From: Saprospiraceae bacterium | GTDB taxonomy: Bacteria; Bacteroidota; Bacteroidia; Chitinophagales; Saprospiraceae | DNA length: 64,000 bases | Reading direction: 5' to 3' | NCBI GenBank assembly: GCA_016787575.1 | Contig: JAEUUO010000019.1 | Span: forward strand, 164,142-228,141 | Shown here: one piece after another, positions 27,689 to 37,526 of the stretch | Position numbering within the stretch: the stretch's first letter is position 1 | Layout of the letters: every line of letters starts with the position of its first letter | Notes under the pieces: generated by a model | Seen by the model: only the letters and a program-made list of their open reading frames with translations | The model's database searches: none | Told to the model about the DNA's origin: nothing | Position numbers and translations under genes: made by a program

Positions 27689-27937
27689 GGCATAAAGGTA
27701 GCGCATATTGTCTTTTTAAAATAAATTGTACATTAAGGATTTGGAAAGAATCTTTTTGAGTCTATTGAGCTTCATTAGTTATTTATAAACAGCTCATTTT
27801 CAGCTTTAAAACACTAAAAAGAAGAAGAATTAATGTCATGAGAATTTATAAGATTTTCAATTTTTGAAATTTCATGAAAGCTTAAATATTAACAATTGCC
27901 TGATTGTTCCCACGGGTCTTTTCCTTATCTTCGTTGT
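27689..27937. other. intergenic region between divergent panB and the 27938 lipoprotein gene
   Basis: About 250 AT-rich bases without a supported gene. Just upstream of panB, minus strand 27693-27700 reads TACCTTTA, one mismatch from the -7 consensus. Before the lipoprotein gene, TTG at 27904-27906, a 19-base spacer and TATCTTCG (27926-27933) resemble a weak promoter that would give a nearly leaderless transcript. Confidence 0.4.
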
Positions 27938-28942
27938 ATGAAATGGAGTCGTTTATTGCTTTTCGGTTTATTGAGTCTGTTATTAATTCAATGTTCAGAA
28001 GATTTTCAATTAACTGAGCCTTACAAAGATATACCAGTGGTTTATGGGCTAATTAAGCGCACTGATACCGCTCAATACATACGTTTGGAAAAAGCATTTT
28101 TAGATGAAAACATTCCTGCTAATCAAATTTCAAAAATTGCTGATTCTTTGTATTACCCAAATGCAACGATAAAATTAGTTCAGACAGCAACTAATACTGC
28201 TCATTTATTAAGTCGAGTAGATGCTTCGTTAGAAGGTTATCCAAGAGAAGCTGGTCCATTTGCTACCTTGCCTAATTATATGTACAAAATCCGGACGAAT
28301 GTCTTGAATTTAAAAGGTGGAGAAGAGCTTCAATTAGTGATTGATCGGGGAGATGGCAGTAAGCAAGTTAGCTCTAAAATTATTTTAGTTAGCGATCTTA
28401 GCTATGTTTTTCCAGATGATGGAACACGGCAATTGTTTTTCGCTTATAGAAGTTCCTATGATTTTAAATGGAAAAACAAAAACAATACCACAGTTTTTGA
28501 TTTAAAAGCACTGGTATATATTGATGAATTTGATGTGGTCACTCAAAAATCGGCAACGAAAATTATTGAGATCCCATTTACTAAAAGTCAACCAGGTAAA
28601 ATTGATCGTATAGACAATATTTCTTCAGCAAAAGTCAACGGAAGTGCTTTTTACATTTTTTTACATGATAAATTACTGGTCAATTCAAATGTTGAACGAA
28701 CTATTAATAAAATAGACTTTATTTTGACCGGTGGAGGCCCTGAAATTCAAGGCTATCTGAGTATCTTGAATGCAAATACAGGCATCACTGCCTCCCAGGA
28801 AATACCCAGGTACACTAACTTATCAGAAGGCTTCGGGGTTTTTAGTTCGACTGTATCAATTAAAAAAACCATCACCTTAGAGCCACCTACTTTGGATTCA
28901 TTGCAAGCCAATTCACTAACAAGAGATTTAAATTTCAAGTAG
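27938..28942 (+). CDS. lipoprotein, possibly DUF4249-like
   Basis: 334 residues from the ATG at 27938, chosen because a typical lipoprotein signal (KWSRLLLFGLLSLLLIQC) follows at once; the longer open frame from 27896 adds 14 residues with no function. After the lipid-anchored Cys come EPYKDIPVVYGLI and QYIRLEKAFL, a beta-rich opening that resembles surface Ig-fold lipoproteins of Bacteroidota such as DUF4249. I cannot confirm the family by eye. No SusC/SusD-like genes are nearby. It is followed by an inverted repeat and the dnaK promoter region. Confidence 0.7.
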   Translation: MKWSRLLLFGLLSLLLIQCSEDFQLTEPYKDIPVVYGLIKRTDTAQYIRLEKAFLDENIPANQISKIADSLYYPNATIKLVQTATNTAHLLSRVDASLEGYPREAGPFATLPNYMYKIRTNVLNLKGGEELQLVIDRGDGSKQVSSKIILVSDLSYVFPDDGTRQLFFAYRSSYDFKWKNKNNTTVFDLKALVYIDEFDVVTQKSATKIIEIPFTKSQPGKIDRIDNISSAKVNGSAFYIFLHDKLLVNSNVERTINKIDFILTGGGPEIQGYLSILNANTGITASQEIPRYTNLSEGFGVFSSTVSIKKTITLEPPTLDSLQANSLTRDLNFK

Positions 28943-28958
28943 GATTAAACTGACTCTT

Positions 28959-28990
28959 TGACATATTAGAACTATTTATATGTCATTTTT
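28959..28990. promoter_or_regulatory. inverted repeat upstream of dnaK
   Basis: TGACATAT (28959-28966) and ATATGTCA (28978-28985) form a perfect 8-base inverted repeat with an 11-base spacer, followed by five T residues. It could be a weak terminator for the lipoprotein gene or an operator for dnaK. It is not CIRCE, which is TTAGCACTC-N9-GAGTGCTAA. Confidence 0.4.
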
Positions 28991-29010
28991 TACTTAAAAT
29001 CTTTCTATTT

Positions 29011-29052
29011 CTGCCAAAATTTCCTATTTGTCAGGATGGCATAAGGATTGAC
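29011..29052 (+). promoter_or_regulatory. sigma-54-like promoter with upstream inverted repeat before dnaK
   Basis: TGGCATAAGGATTGAC (29037-29052) matches the -24/-12 consensus TGGCAYRNNNNTTGCW at every defined position but two: A for C in the -12 GC and C for W at the last base. GG and the -12 pair are 12 bases apart, as required, and the start codon is about 24 bases further on. Just upstream, CTGCCAAA and TTTGTCAG (29011-29018 and 29027-29034) form a near-perfect inverted repeat with an 8-base spacer, a possible activator or repressor site. Function is inferred. Confidence 0.45.
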
Positions 29053-29075
29053 TACAATTCTTAAAAAAGATTCTA

Positions 29076-30980
29076 ATGGGAAAAATAATAGGTATTGATT
29101 TAGGAACTACCAATTCATGTGTAGCGGTTATGGAAGGAAATGAACCTGTTGTCATCGCAAATGATGAAGGCAGGCGAACGACTCCTTCTGTTGTAGCATT
29201 TTTAGATAATGGTGAACGTAAAGTAGGGGATCCAGCCAAAAGACAGGCGATTACAAACCCTAAAAAGACGATTTCATCCATTAAGCGGTTTATGGGAGGT
29301 CGATTTGATGAGATGAACCTTGAAACCGCCCGAATGCCGTACAAGGTATTAAAAGGGGATAATAATACCTGTCGGGTAGACATTGATGGCAGATTGTATT
29401 CTCCTCAGGAAATTTCGGCAATGGTACTTCAAAAAATGAAGAAAACTGCTGAGGACTTTTTAGGACATGAAGTCACCGAAGCAGTAATTACAGTTCCCGC
29501 ATATTTTAATGATTCTCAAAGGCAAGCAACTAAAGAAGCTGGAGAAATTGCCGGCTTGACTGTAAAAAGAATAATTAACGAGCCTACTGCTGCTGCTTTG
29601 GCATATGGTTTAGATAAAAAAACCAAGGATATGACCATTGCCGTCTATGATTTGGGTGGCGGTACATTTGATATTTCAATATTAGAGTTGGGAGACGGGG
29701 TATTTGAAGTAAAATCAACCAACGGAGATACCCATTTAGGTGGAGATGATTTTGATCAGGTAATTATTGATTATTTGGCAGATCAATTCAAAAGTCAAGA
29801 GAATATTGACTTAAGAAAAGATGCAATGGCCTTACAGCGTTTAAAAGAAGCTTCTGAAAAAGCAAAAATCGAGCTATCCAGTTCATCAGAAACTGAAATT
29901 AACTTGCCATACATTACTGCTATGGATGGCGTTCCAAAGCATTTGGTGTTAAAATTAAGTCGTTCAAAATTTGAACAGTTAGCAGATAATTTAGTGCAAC
30001 GAACTTTAAAGCCTTGTGCAGATGCGCTTAAAGATGCTGGAATGACAAATCAAGATATTGATGAAATCATTTTAGTCGGTGGTTCAACCAGGATTCCAAG
30101 AATTCAGCAAGTTGTAGAAGAATTTTTCGGCAAAAAACCAAATAAAGGAGTGAATCCCGATGAGGTAGTTGCAATTGGGGCTTCAATTCAGGGTGGTGTT
30201 TTAACTGGAGAAGTTAAAGATGTGCTTTTATTGGATGTAACCCCACTTTCTTTTGGAATAGAAACTTTGGGTGGAGTATATGATGTAGTAATTGAAGCAA
30301 ACTCAACGATTCCTACAAAGAAATCAAAAGTTTATTCAACAGCTGCTGACAATCAGCCGTCTGTAGAAATTCACATTCTTCAGGGAGAGCGTCCAATGGC
30401 TAAAGACAATCGTTCAGTGGGTCGATTTATATTGGATGGTATTCCACCAGCACCTAGAGGTATGCCCCAGGTTGAAGTTTCATTTGATATTGATGCCAAT
30501 GGAATTTTAAGTGTAAGTGCACAGGACAAAGGAACTGGCAAAAAGCAAAATATACGCATTGAAGCTTCGACAGGATTGTCTAAAGAAGAAATCGAAAAGA
30601 TGAAAAACGAAGCTGCTGTAAATGCGGATGCAGATCGGTTGACACGTGAACGTGTTGATAAAATAAATGAAGCGGATGGTGTTATCTTTCAAACTGAAAA
30701 ACAATTGAAGGAATACGGAGATAAAATACCAGCTGACAAAAAACAAGCTATTGAAAGTGCCTTGGAGAGTTTAAAGAATGCTCATAAATCGCAGGATGTG
30801 GATCAAATTACACAACATCTTGGTTTGTTAAACACAGCATGGCAAGCTGCTAGCCAAGACATTTACCAGGCAAGTCAGAATCCTCAGGCAGGGGCAGAAT
30901 CAGAACCATCTGGTCCGAATTCACAAAAAGCAGATGAAAAAGTTACTGATGTAGAATTTGAAGAAGTTAATAAAAATTAA
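29076..30980 (+). CDS. dnaK: molecular chaperone DnaK (Hsp70)
   Basis: ATP-dependent cytoplasmic chaperone, 634 residues, normal length. Nucleotide-binding domain: [14 protein letters not shown] at the N-terminus, [38 protein letters not shown] and [12 protein letters not shown]. Then the linker [11 protein letters not shown], a beta substrate domain, a helical lid and an acidic tail ending [12 protein letters not shown]. No dnaJ or grpE is adjacent, as is common in Bacteroidota. The start at 29076 directly precedes the family start MGKIIGID. Expression is probably stress-controlled through the upstream -24/-12 promoter and inverted repeats. A strong terminator follows. Confidence 0.97.
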   Translation: MGKIIGIDLGTTNSCVAVMEGNEPVVIANDEGRRTTPSVVAFLDNGERKVGDPAKRQAITNPKKTISSIKRFMGGRFDEMNLETARMPYKVLKGDNNTCRVDIDGRLYSPQEISAMVLQKMKKTAEDFLGHEVTEAVITVPAYFNDSQRQATKEAGEIAGLTVKRIINEPTAAALAYGLDKKTKDMTIAVYDLGGGTFDISILELGDGVFEVKSTNGDTHLGGDDFDQVIIDYLADQFKSQENIDLRKDAMALQRLKEASEKAKIELSSSSETEINLPYITAMDGVPKHLVLKLSRSKFEQLADNLVQRTLKPCADALKDAGMTNQDIDEIILVGGSTRIPRIQQVVEEFFGKKPNKGVNPDEVVAIGASIQGGVLTGEVKDVLLLDVTPLSFGIETLGGVYDVVIEANSTIPTKKSKVYSTAADNQPSVEIHILQGERPMAKDNRSVGRFILDGIPPAPRGMPQVEVSFDIDANGILSVSAQDKGTGKKQNIRIEASTGLSKEEIEKMKNEAAVNADADRLTRERVDKINEADGVIFQTEKQLKEYGDKIPADKKQAIESALESLKNAHKSQDVDQITQHLGLLNTAWQAASQDIYQASQNPQAGAESEPSGPNSQKADEKVTDVEFEEVNKN

Positions 30981-31000
30981 GTATTCGTAACTCAATTGAA

Positions 31001-31033
31001 AAACCTGATCTTTTTAAGATCAGGTTTTTTTTT
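31001..31033 (+). terminator. rho-independent terminator after dnaK
   Basis: AAACCTGATCTT and AAGATCAGGTTT form a perfect 12-base stem on a TTT loop, followed by a run of T. It begins 20 bases after the dnaK stop. Confidence 0.9.
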
Positions 31034-31182
31034 GCTTAAAAACGAATTATGACCGAAGCTTTAATTCGAATACTTGAAGTTGCTCATGTTCAAACATCTT
31101 AAAACCAAACAAAACCATTAGTCAAATAAGGTTTTTTGTATTTTTAATTTATTCTGTTCTGCAATAAAATTTGAGCTTAAAA

Positions 31183-31213
31183 TTTGGATTAAACCTGTAA
31201 TCATGTAATTTTA
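31183..31213 (+). promoter_or_regulatory. Bacteroidota-type promoter before the DUF1800 gene
   Basis: TTTG (31183-31186), a 19-base spacer and TAATTTTA (31206-31213) match the TTTG-N19-TAnnTTTG consensus with one mismatch. The DUF1800 ATG is 21 bases downstream. This is the best two-part housekeeping promoter in the window. Confidence 0.55.
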
Positions 31214-31233
31214 CAACGGTTAAATTTCAAATT

Positions 31234-32886
31234 ATGCCAGATAATAAATGCTTTACAGGAGGTCTGCAGGAATATGTTCCCAGTCCATCCAAACCATGGA
31301 ATGAAAAGCGCATTCATCATCTTTACAATAAGATCAGCAATGGAGCTCCATTATATCTCATTCAGGCCGCAAAAGCAAATAAGCCTTCGGTTTTGGTTGA
31401 CTACCTAATCAGTACTGCCATAGCTCATCCACTTCCTGGTGAAAAGAAAGTAGGTGTCAAAACCTATGATTACACCTATGCGTGGAAAGAGCAAGATATT
31501 GCTGAAGACCCAAATGCTTATTATAAGTACCTCGAATTAGTCCACATGTGGTTTAATGGTATGATTACAGAAGGGGTACGACACAAATTGGTGCTTTTTT
31601 GGTCAAATCACTTTGTAGCTACTGCAGATGTAACCGGAAATAGACCTACCTGGGTTTTTCAATATTATTATTTGCTTCATAAATATGCATTGGGAGATTT
31701 TAGAGAATTTGTCAAAGCGATTGGACTGACTCCCGCCATGATTTTATATTTAAACGGGAATGCAAATGTAAATGGACGTCCGAATGAAAACTATGCGCGG
31801 GAATTGTTGGAATTGTTTACAATGGGTGTTGGCAACTATACACAAAAAGACGTTGCTGAAGTAGCTCGAGCATTAACTGGATGGAATATTTCCTATTATG
31901 AATCACCGGCCGGAAGTGGAAACTATAAAATTGGGCCTCTAAGAGAAAACGAATTTGTATTTTACAGATACAACCATGACTGGAAAGGCAAAGTTGTATT
32001 TGGGCAGCAAGTTGGTAACAATGGAGGTGTTGTACCGGCTACAGATGCCGAAGCTTTAACCAAAGCAAAAAATGAATATGATAAACTTCATGATGAGGTC
32101 ATATTTAAAGCGAAGAAAAATGAAGTAGCTAAGTTTATCTGCAAAAAACTATACAAGTATTATTTATACAACGATCCGCCACAAGATATTATAGATGGAT
32201 TGGCAACTGTTTTTATAAATAGCAATTTTAATATTGCCGCTGTTCTTAAAACACTTTTTAAAAGTGAACATTTTTATGAAGACGAGGCCATGGGGCTTAT
32301 TATAAAAAGTCATATTGACAATCAAATTCACTACTGTAGAAGTCTGGATCTGGAACCGGGAAAAGATTATTATAAATATAAATGGCTAAATAATTCTTTT
32401 CAAGCGGAAGTTACTGACCCTGTTAATTTTCCAAATACTTTAAACAGAGATACTTTAAGTTTTCTATACAGCGCAAATTACAATCTGGGTCAAACACTCT
32501 TTAATCCAATAAATGTCGCTGGATGGCCTGGTTATAGATCTTGGTTAAATGAATTTACACTGGTAAATCGATGGAAATACAATCGAGATCAAATGAGTTA
32601 TTATTTGCAATACGATTCCACGAAAACAAAATATCGAAATTTTTTAAAGGACATAAGTTCAAATTCAAAAGATCCTGATTTAATTGTACGCAACGTTATT
32701 AGTTATTTTATGACAGTTGATTTGGATGAGCAATATATTCAAACAGCAATAGGTGTTTTTAAAGCATCCGTTCCCTCAAATTATTATTTGGATGGAACCT
32801 GGAGTTTGGATTATGTTACTGTGCCAAATCAATTAATTAACCTGATGAATTATCTGGTTACTTTACCAGAATATCAATTATTATAA
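31234..32886 (+). CDS. DUF1800 family protein
   Basis: 550 residues. Family signatures: LVLFWSNHFVA (about 124-134), the central NGRPNENYARELLELFTMGV, DVAEVARALTGWN, and a C-terminal NPINVAGWPGYRSWLN. DUF1800 genes very often sit directly before a DUF1501 gene, as here (17-base gap); their joint role is not established, but links to the cell surface or extracellular polymers have been proposed. No clear signal peptide is visible. A two-part promoter lies just upstream, and this is the first gene of a four-gene same-strand block. Confidence 0.9.
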   Translation: MPDNKCFTGGLQEYVPSPSKPWNEKRIHHLYNKISNGAPLYLIQAAKANKPSVLVDYLISTAIAHPLPGEKKVGVKTYDYTYAWKEQDIAEDPNAYYKYLELVHMWFNGMITEGVRHKLVLFWSNHFVATADVTGNRPTWVFQYYYLLHKYALGDFREFVKAIGLTPAMILYLNGNANVNGRPNENYARELLELFTMGVGNYTQKDVAEVARALTGWNISYYESPAGSGNYKIGPLRENEFVFYRYNHDWKGKVVFGQQVGNNGGVVPATDAEALTKAKNEYDKLHDEVIFKAKKNEVAKFICKKLYKYYLYNDPPQDIIDGLATVFINSNFNIAAVLKTLFKSEHFYEDEAMGLIIKSHIDNQIHYCRSLDLEPGKDYYKYKWLNNSFQAEVTDPVNFPNTLNRDTLSFLYSANYNLGQTLFNPINVAGWPGYRSWLNEFTLVNRWKYNRDQMSYYLQYDSTKTKYRNFLKDISSNSKDPDLIVRNVISYFMTVDLDEQYIQTAIGVFKASVPSNYYLDGTWSLDYVTVPNQLINLMNYLVTLPEYQLL

Positions 32887-32903
32887 ACTCCAAAATCTAT
32901 TCT

Positions 32904-34592
32904 ATGTGTAACAATAATAATTTTGAAAATAAACTGTTTCGTTCAGATCTTGGAGAAAAACACAATGAAGATCACCTAACCTGGAACCGAAGACAATTTT
33001 TAATGACTGGTGGAATTGCAGGTTTGGGTACTATGCTCTTGAGTGGAATTCCAGTAAACCCATTATTGTCTAATGCATTTGCAGCACCTCTTGCTGCTAG
33101 TGGTGACTCTATTTTGGTCTTGTTAAAGCTATTTGGAGGAAATGATGGATTAAATATGGTCTTTCCACACTCAGATAATTCCGGGAAAGCAGAATATATA
33201 AATTTAAGACCTGGTCTAAGTCATAAATATGGAACTGATTACAATGACAATACTGTATTAACCGGATTTGGAGGATCCGATTTTGCTTTGCCTGCAACAA
33301 TGCAATCCTTGATGCCTTTGTGGCAATCCGGAAAGATGAATATCATACACAATGTAGGTTATCCAAATCAGGATTATTCGCATTTTTCATCTATAGACAA
33401 TTGGTCCAGTGCAGCTGATAATGTTTATGACAAGCGATACAATTCTGGTTATATGGGACGTTTTCTTGAACAAGATTTTCCTTCCTTCAGTGAAACACCC
33501 CCAACAGTTCCACCAGCATTGCGAATCGGCTACAGTGCTGATTTGGTATTTAAATCAGCCAATAATCAGCAATATGAATTGGTTTTTAATGACCCCAATG
33601 AATTTTATCGTCTAGCTCAGTATGGTAAATTGTACCCTACAGATGGTTTAAGTGATTGTCCACAGGGTCAAGAAATTGAATTCTTGAGGCAATTGACTAA
33701 TAATTCATTGCGTTACTCCCAATCAGTTACTCAGGCCTATAATTCAACTTTAAATAAAGTAGCATACCCGGCAAATACGACTTCAAGACTAGCCGAGCAA
33801 CTCAAAATCGTAGCTAGACTCATTAAAGGAAAATTGGGTACCCGCATTTTTATGGTTTATATGGATGGTTTTGATACCCATGCAGATCAAAAGGCCTACC
33901 ATGCTAATTTACTTGGTCATATCGCAAATTCTGTTTCGGCATTTTTTGCTGATTTGCAGGCAGATAATTTTGACAAGAATGTTTGCCTAATGAGTTTTTC
34001 TGAATTTGGACGTACAATTCGTGAAAATGGTTCAGCTGGAACTGATCATGGAAATATGTCACCCATGATGTTGTTTGGAGATGCAGTTAAAGGAGGATTT
34101 ACAGGTAATCCAATGAATCTAAATGATGCCACGCTAAAAGCCGGTGATACCAGAGTCTATTTTGAAAACCAAAGCAGTATTGATTTCAGATCAATGTATG
34201 CAAGTGTTATGGAACAATACCTATGCCTTGATTCTGAACTTGTAAATTATACTTTGGGTAAACCGTATACGCGATTAAATTTATTTGACAATCCATGTGA
34301 CGGAAAAAGTTATGGATCTAATTTTAATACCCTGTTATTGGGTCACAATCCGAATGAGCAAAACAATAAAATTATTGAAGTAAAGTTTTCGCAATTGCAA
34401 TCGAATGAAGTCAAATTGCAGATCAAATCAATCAATGGCAAAACACTAGCAGTATTGTATGAAGGATTTACTACAAAAGGGTCTTATACAATTCCATTAG
34501 ATCCGGTCAAATATAAAATTCCACCCGGCGAGTATATATATCAACTTGATAGTGCTGGAAAAACGTTGACAAGAAGATTCAATATTTTTTAA
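32904..34592 (+). CDS. DUF1501 family protein with Tat-like signal and C-terminal beta domain
   Basis: 562 residues, alkaline phosphatase/sulfatase-superfamily fold. A twin-arginine-like signal lies about residues 32-62: NRRQFLMTGGIAGLGTMLLSG. Core motifs are LVLLKLFGGNDGLNMV, YMDGFDTHADQ, and SEFGRTIRENGSAGTDHGN (about 367-385), the conserved metal-site region of DUF1501. The final 75 residues form an Ig/FlgD-like beta domain (VKLQIKSINGKTLAVL, then PGEYIYQL) that looks like a T9SS-type sorting domain or relative. It is paired with the upstream DUF1800 gene and 11 bases from the next secreted protein. Confidence 0.88.
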   Translation: MCNNNNFENKLFRSDLGEKHNEDHLTWNRRQFLMTGGIAGLGTMLLSGIPVNPLLSNAFAAPLAASGDSILVLLKLFGGNDGLNMVFPHSDNSGKAEYINLRPGLSHKYGTDYNDNTVLTGFGGSDFALPATMQSLMPLWQSGKMNIIHNVGYPNQDYSHFSSIDNWSSAADNVYDKRYNSGYMGRFLEQDFPSFSETPPTVPPALRIGYSADLVFKSANNQQYELVFNDPNEFYRLAQYGKLYPTDGLSDCPQGQEIEFLRQLTNNSLRYSQSVTQAYNSTLNKVAYPANTTSRLAEQLKIVARLIKGKLGTRIFMVYMDGFDTHADQKAYHANLLGHIANSVSAFFADLQADNFDKNVCLMSFSEFGRTIRENGSAGTDHGNMSPMMLFGDAVKGGFTGNPMNLNDATLKAGDTRVYFENQSSIDFRSMYASVMEQYLCLDSELVNYTLGKPYTRLNLFDNPCDGKSYGSNFNTLLLGHNPNEQNNKIIEVKFSQLQSNEVKLQIKSINGKTLAVLYEGFTTKGSYTIPLDPVKYKIPPGEYIYQLDSAGKTLTRRFNIF

Positions 34593-34603
34593 ACAGGAAG
34601 GCT

Positions 34604-37510
34604 ATGAAAAAAACTTTACTTTTCGTTTTACTGAGTGTTACTATTTTAAAGTCACAAAATCAAATCACTTACGAGCAATTCAGCGCTTGTAGTCTTCCTT
34701 CAAATTGGAGCTTGTCAATTGAAAAAGGCAACAATGGATTTGCGATAGCTAAAAGCAATCTTTTTCCTTCCTATGATGCTACATGCAGTATTATTTATAA
34801 TCAAAGCACTCCAAACAATGGAGGGGATAAGAAATTTAGCATTTCCACAAATGAATTTGATCTATATGCTTATGATCAATACGTATTAAATTTTGGATTG
34901 CGTTTAGTCAATACAAATACAAGCAATCGCCTTACTGTTTATTCTGAAATTGATGGAATCAAGCAGGTAATACAAACATATACCAAAGATGTAATTCAAA
35001 ATGGATTAGTAGTAGTGAACCAAACAATCAATCTGAATGCCACCAATTCGAGTAAAAAAATTAGATTTATATTTGAATATCAGACTTCTGGAATAGATTT
35101 TAATACACTGATAATAATAGACAATTTAATATTGACAGGTCCTGATAATGACGACTGTGCCAGAGCAGTATCAATTGAATTGGATAAAAATTGTTTAGGA
35201 GGTAACAGCACAGGTGCTCTTATGACTGGGCCCGCTATTCAATGTAGTGGCAATTACGTTCAAAGTTTATGGTATAAATATCAAAGTTCATTCAATGGTA
35301 AATTGAAAATTGAAACCAAAGCTAGTTTCAATGACGCAGTCAGTATTTTTGAAGGCAACTGTACAAACCTTAAAGATCTAAGTTGTTTTAATAAAGACGA
35401 ATATGGTTTTGAGGGAGAATCCAATTTCGTAGATGTTGAATCAGGAAAATCGTATTTTATTCGAGTCGCAAAACAAATCGGTTATTATGGCAGAGAAGAT
35501 GTTGGAGATTTATGTGTTTCAATAAAAAAACAAGATCCTGTCTTTCCACCTAATGACTTGTGTGATTTAAAAAGAACAATTACTGTTAATGCAAATTGTG
35601 TGACAGAAACAAATATTGCTGCATTATTCAATGCACCTATACCAAGTCTAAATAACAAGTCAAGAGCGGATATTTGGTATACTTTTAAAACAAACACTTC
35701 AAAAGATTTGGAAATTATTTCACATGCGGATTTTGCAGATGTCTTAACTATTTTTAAAGGCACTTGCACTCAATTGACTGAAGTTAAATGTGAAGACCTA
35801 GGCGGAAAAATATTGTTAGAGAATCCATCAATAAATGTTGATTATTTCATTCAGGTATCTGGTTATTTTTCTAGCATAGAAGGTCATTTATGTTTGGAAG
35901 TTAAAGACCATACCACAGTCAAACCAACAAACGAAGATTGTCTGAGTGCAAAAGCCATTGTTTTAAACCAGGCATGCCAGACTGGTTCTACCATCAACAG
36001 TGCTAAAAGCAATGTTAAACCAAGTTGTGTCGTTTACAGTGCACCAGATGTTTGGTATAGTTTTGTAGCTCCGGCTGAGAAAAATGTATCTCTCGACATT
36101 CAAGCTGGTTTTATATACAACTATGGAATTTATTCAGGAACTTGCTCTAATTTAACAGAGGTAGCTTGTGGAAAAACTCCCAATCCTTGTGAAGGTCCTA
36201 TCGTGATAAATGGATTAGAAGCAGGCAAAACATATTTTTTGCAAATTATGGCTGCTGTAAATCCATTAAAACCAATTGAAGGAGACATCTGTGTTCGTAT
36301 AGATGAGTTAAGCAAAACATTGCCATTTTCACCTATAGATTTAAATTTACAAATTAATTGCCTGCATGGAGTTTTAGGTCAGGTTAATTATACGGTAACG
36401 GGCGGCAAAGGAAATCATACATATGTCGGTCCAGCAGCAAATGATATTTTATACCCCGGAACGGAAATAGAAGCTTTTGTTGAAGATGAAGCAGGATGTA
36501 GGGATTTTGTAAAAACTTCTATTGATTGTCAAGCACCTGCTCGTTGCAAAAATTCTACGCTTGATTTGGTTGTAAATACTGAATGTTTAACCGATTCCAT
36601 TGGAAGGCAAACTGGAGAAGTTATTTTACATGTTAATGGAAAGGGTGGTACTGGAGCATACTATTTATACGGAACTCAAGATGGAAGTAAATTAAAACAC
36701 AGTGATACGTATCAAATTATAATTATAGATAGCGATAGTTGTTACGTTATTGAAGAAGGACGTATAAATTGCCCACCGTTTGATTGTACTCAATCTAAAC
36801 TTAGCATTGCAGCTGATTATACCTGTGTAGATACTTTATTAAAAGCTATTTTAAACGTTTCGGTAACTGGTAACCTTGGCGCTTTAAATTTAATTGGTAA
36901 TCATACAGGTGAACAATTGAGTCAAGGTGAAAAATATTCGATTCAAGCCATTGATGAAGCAGGATGCAGTGTTAAAATTGAAGGGGAGATTAAATGCAAT
37001 TTTGATTCATGTGCTTATGCCAGACCTGCTTTATTTGTCAATTATGAGTGCATAGTTGATTCCATAGGAAATCGAAGTGGCCAGGCAGTTTTGCATGTTA
37101 GTTCATCCAGTTATGCAGGTGGTATTAAATACATAGGAAACAAAGATGGCGACACACTCTATCATTTAGAGTCTTATTCTGTTCAGATGGTGGATGCTTT
37201 TGGTTGCAGTCTTTCAATGTCAGGAGAAATTGATTGCATTCCTGTATCAACTGCTTCGGGAGAATATGTTAATGGAATCGTTTTAATTCCAAACCCAGCC
37301 AACGAAAATGTTAGCATTCATTTTAAACAAAAAATTTCAAACATTCTTGATTTTTCAATGTATGATTCTAATGGCAATTTATTAACAAAAGGAAAATTGG
37401 ATCCTAGTCATTCAATTAACTTTGACATAAAGGATTTTCCATCTGGAGTCATTTATATTAAACTTCAAAACAGTAACTTTTTCGATATTTTACGATTTAT
37501 AAAAATTTAA
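34604..37510 (+). CDS. large modular secreted protein with two repeat families and T9SS sorting domain
   Basis: 968 residues with a signal peptide (about 1-18). In order: an N-terminal beta domain resembling a MAM/jelly-roll module (about 20-180); three tandem units of about 125 residues starting ND/NE-x-C and containing (V/I)WY-(S/T)F and a (T/S)CT-(N/Q)L-(T/K) stretch (about 183-570), a pattern seen in extracellular Bacteroidota proteins; four cysteine-paired units of about 75-80 residues (about 575-885), for example LDLVVNTECLTDSIGRQTGE; and a T9SS type-A-like sorting domain (about 890-968) with IPNPANENVSIHF. Nothing enzymatic is visible; adhesion or surface binding is inferred. It is flanked by DUF1501 and the M4 protease. 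Confidence 0.8.
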   Translation: MKKTLLFVLLSVTILKSQNQITYEQFSACSLPSNWSLSIEKGNNGFAIAKSNLFPSYDATCSIIYNQSTPNNGGDKKFSISTNEFDLYAYDQYVLNFGLRLVNTNTSNRLTVYSEIDGIKQVIQTYTKDVIQNGLVVVNQTINLNATNSSKKIRFIFEYQTSGIDFNTLIIIDNLILTGPDNDDCARAVSIELDKNCLGGNSTGALMTGPAIQCSGNYVQSLWYKYQSSFNGKLKIETKASFNDAVSIFEGNCTNLKDLSCFNKDEYGFEGESNFVDVESGKSYFIRVAKQIGYYGREDVGDLCVSIKKQDPVFPPNDLCDLKRTITVNANCVTETNIAALFNAPIPSLNNKSRADIWYTFKTNTSKDLEIISHADFADVLTIFKGTCTQLTEVKCEDLGGKILLENPSINVDYFIQVSGYFSSIEGHLCLEVKDHTTVKPTNEDCLSAKAIVLNQACQTGSTINSAKSNVKPSCVVYSAPDVWYSFVAPAEKNVSLDIQAGFIYNYGIYSGTCSNLTEVACGKTPNPCEGPIVINGLEAGKTYFLQIMAAVNPLKPIEGDICVRIDELSKTLPFSPIDLNLQINCLHGVLGQVNYTVTGGKGNHTYVGPAANDILYPGTEIEAFVEDEAGCRDFVKTSIDCQAPARCKNSTLDLVVNTECLTDSIGRQTGEVILHVNGKGGTGAYYLYGTQDGSKLKHSDTYQIIIIDSDSCYVIEEGRINCPPFDCTQSKLSIAADYTCVDTLLKAILNVSVTGNLGALNLIGNHTGEQLSQGEKYSIQAIDEAGCSVKIEGEIKCNFDSCAYARPALFVNYECIVDSIGNRSGQAVLHVSSSSYAGGIKYIGNKDGDTLYHLESYSVQMVDAFGCSLSMSGEIDCIPVSTASGEYVNGIVLIPNPANENVSIHFKQKISNILDFSMYDSNGNLLTKGKLDPSHSINFDIKDFPSGVIYIKLQNSNFFDILRFIKI

Positions 37511-37526
37511 TTAATCTAAAACCAGT

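Noticed and set aside
27938..28942. Polysaccharide utilisation locus
   Set aside because: The lipoprotein might suggest one, but no SusC/SusD pair, glycoside hydrolase or sensor is near.
28959..28985. CIRCE operator for HrcA before dnaK
   Set aside because: CIRCE is TTAGCACTC-N9-GAGTGCTAA. The repeat here has different half-sites and an 11-base spacer.
30507..30746. Minus-strand open frame inside dnaK
   Set aside because: It is the shadow of the conserved dnaK coding region and has no start context or recognisable protein features. The many similar short frames across other genes were dropped for the same reason.
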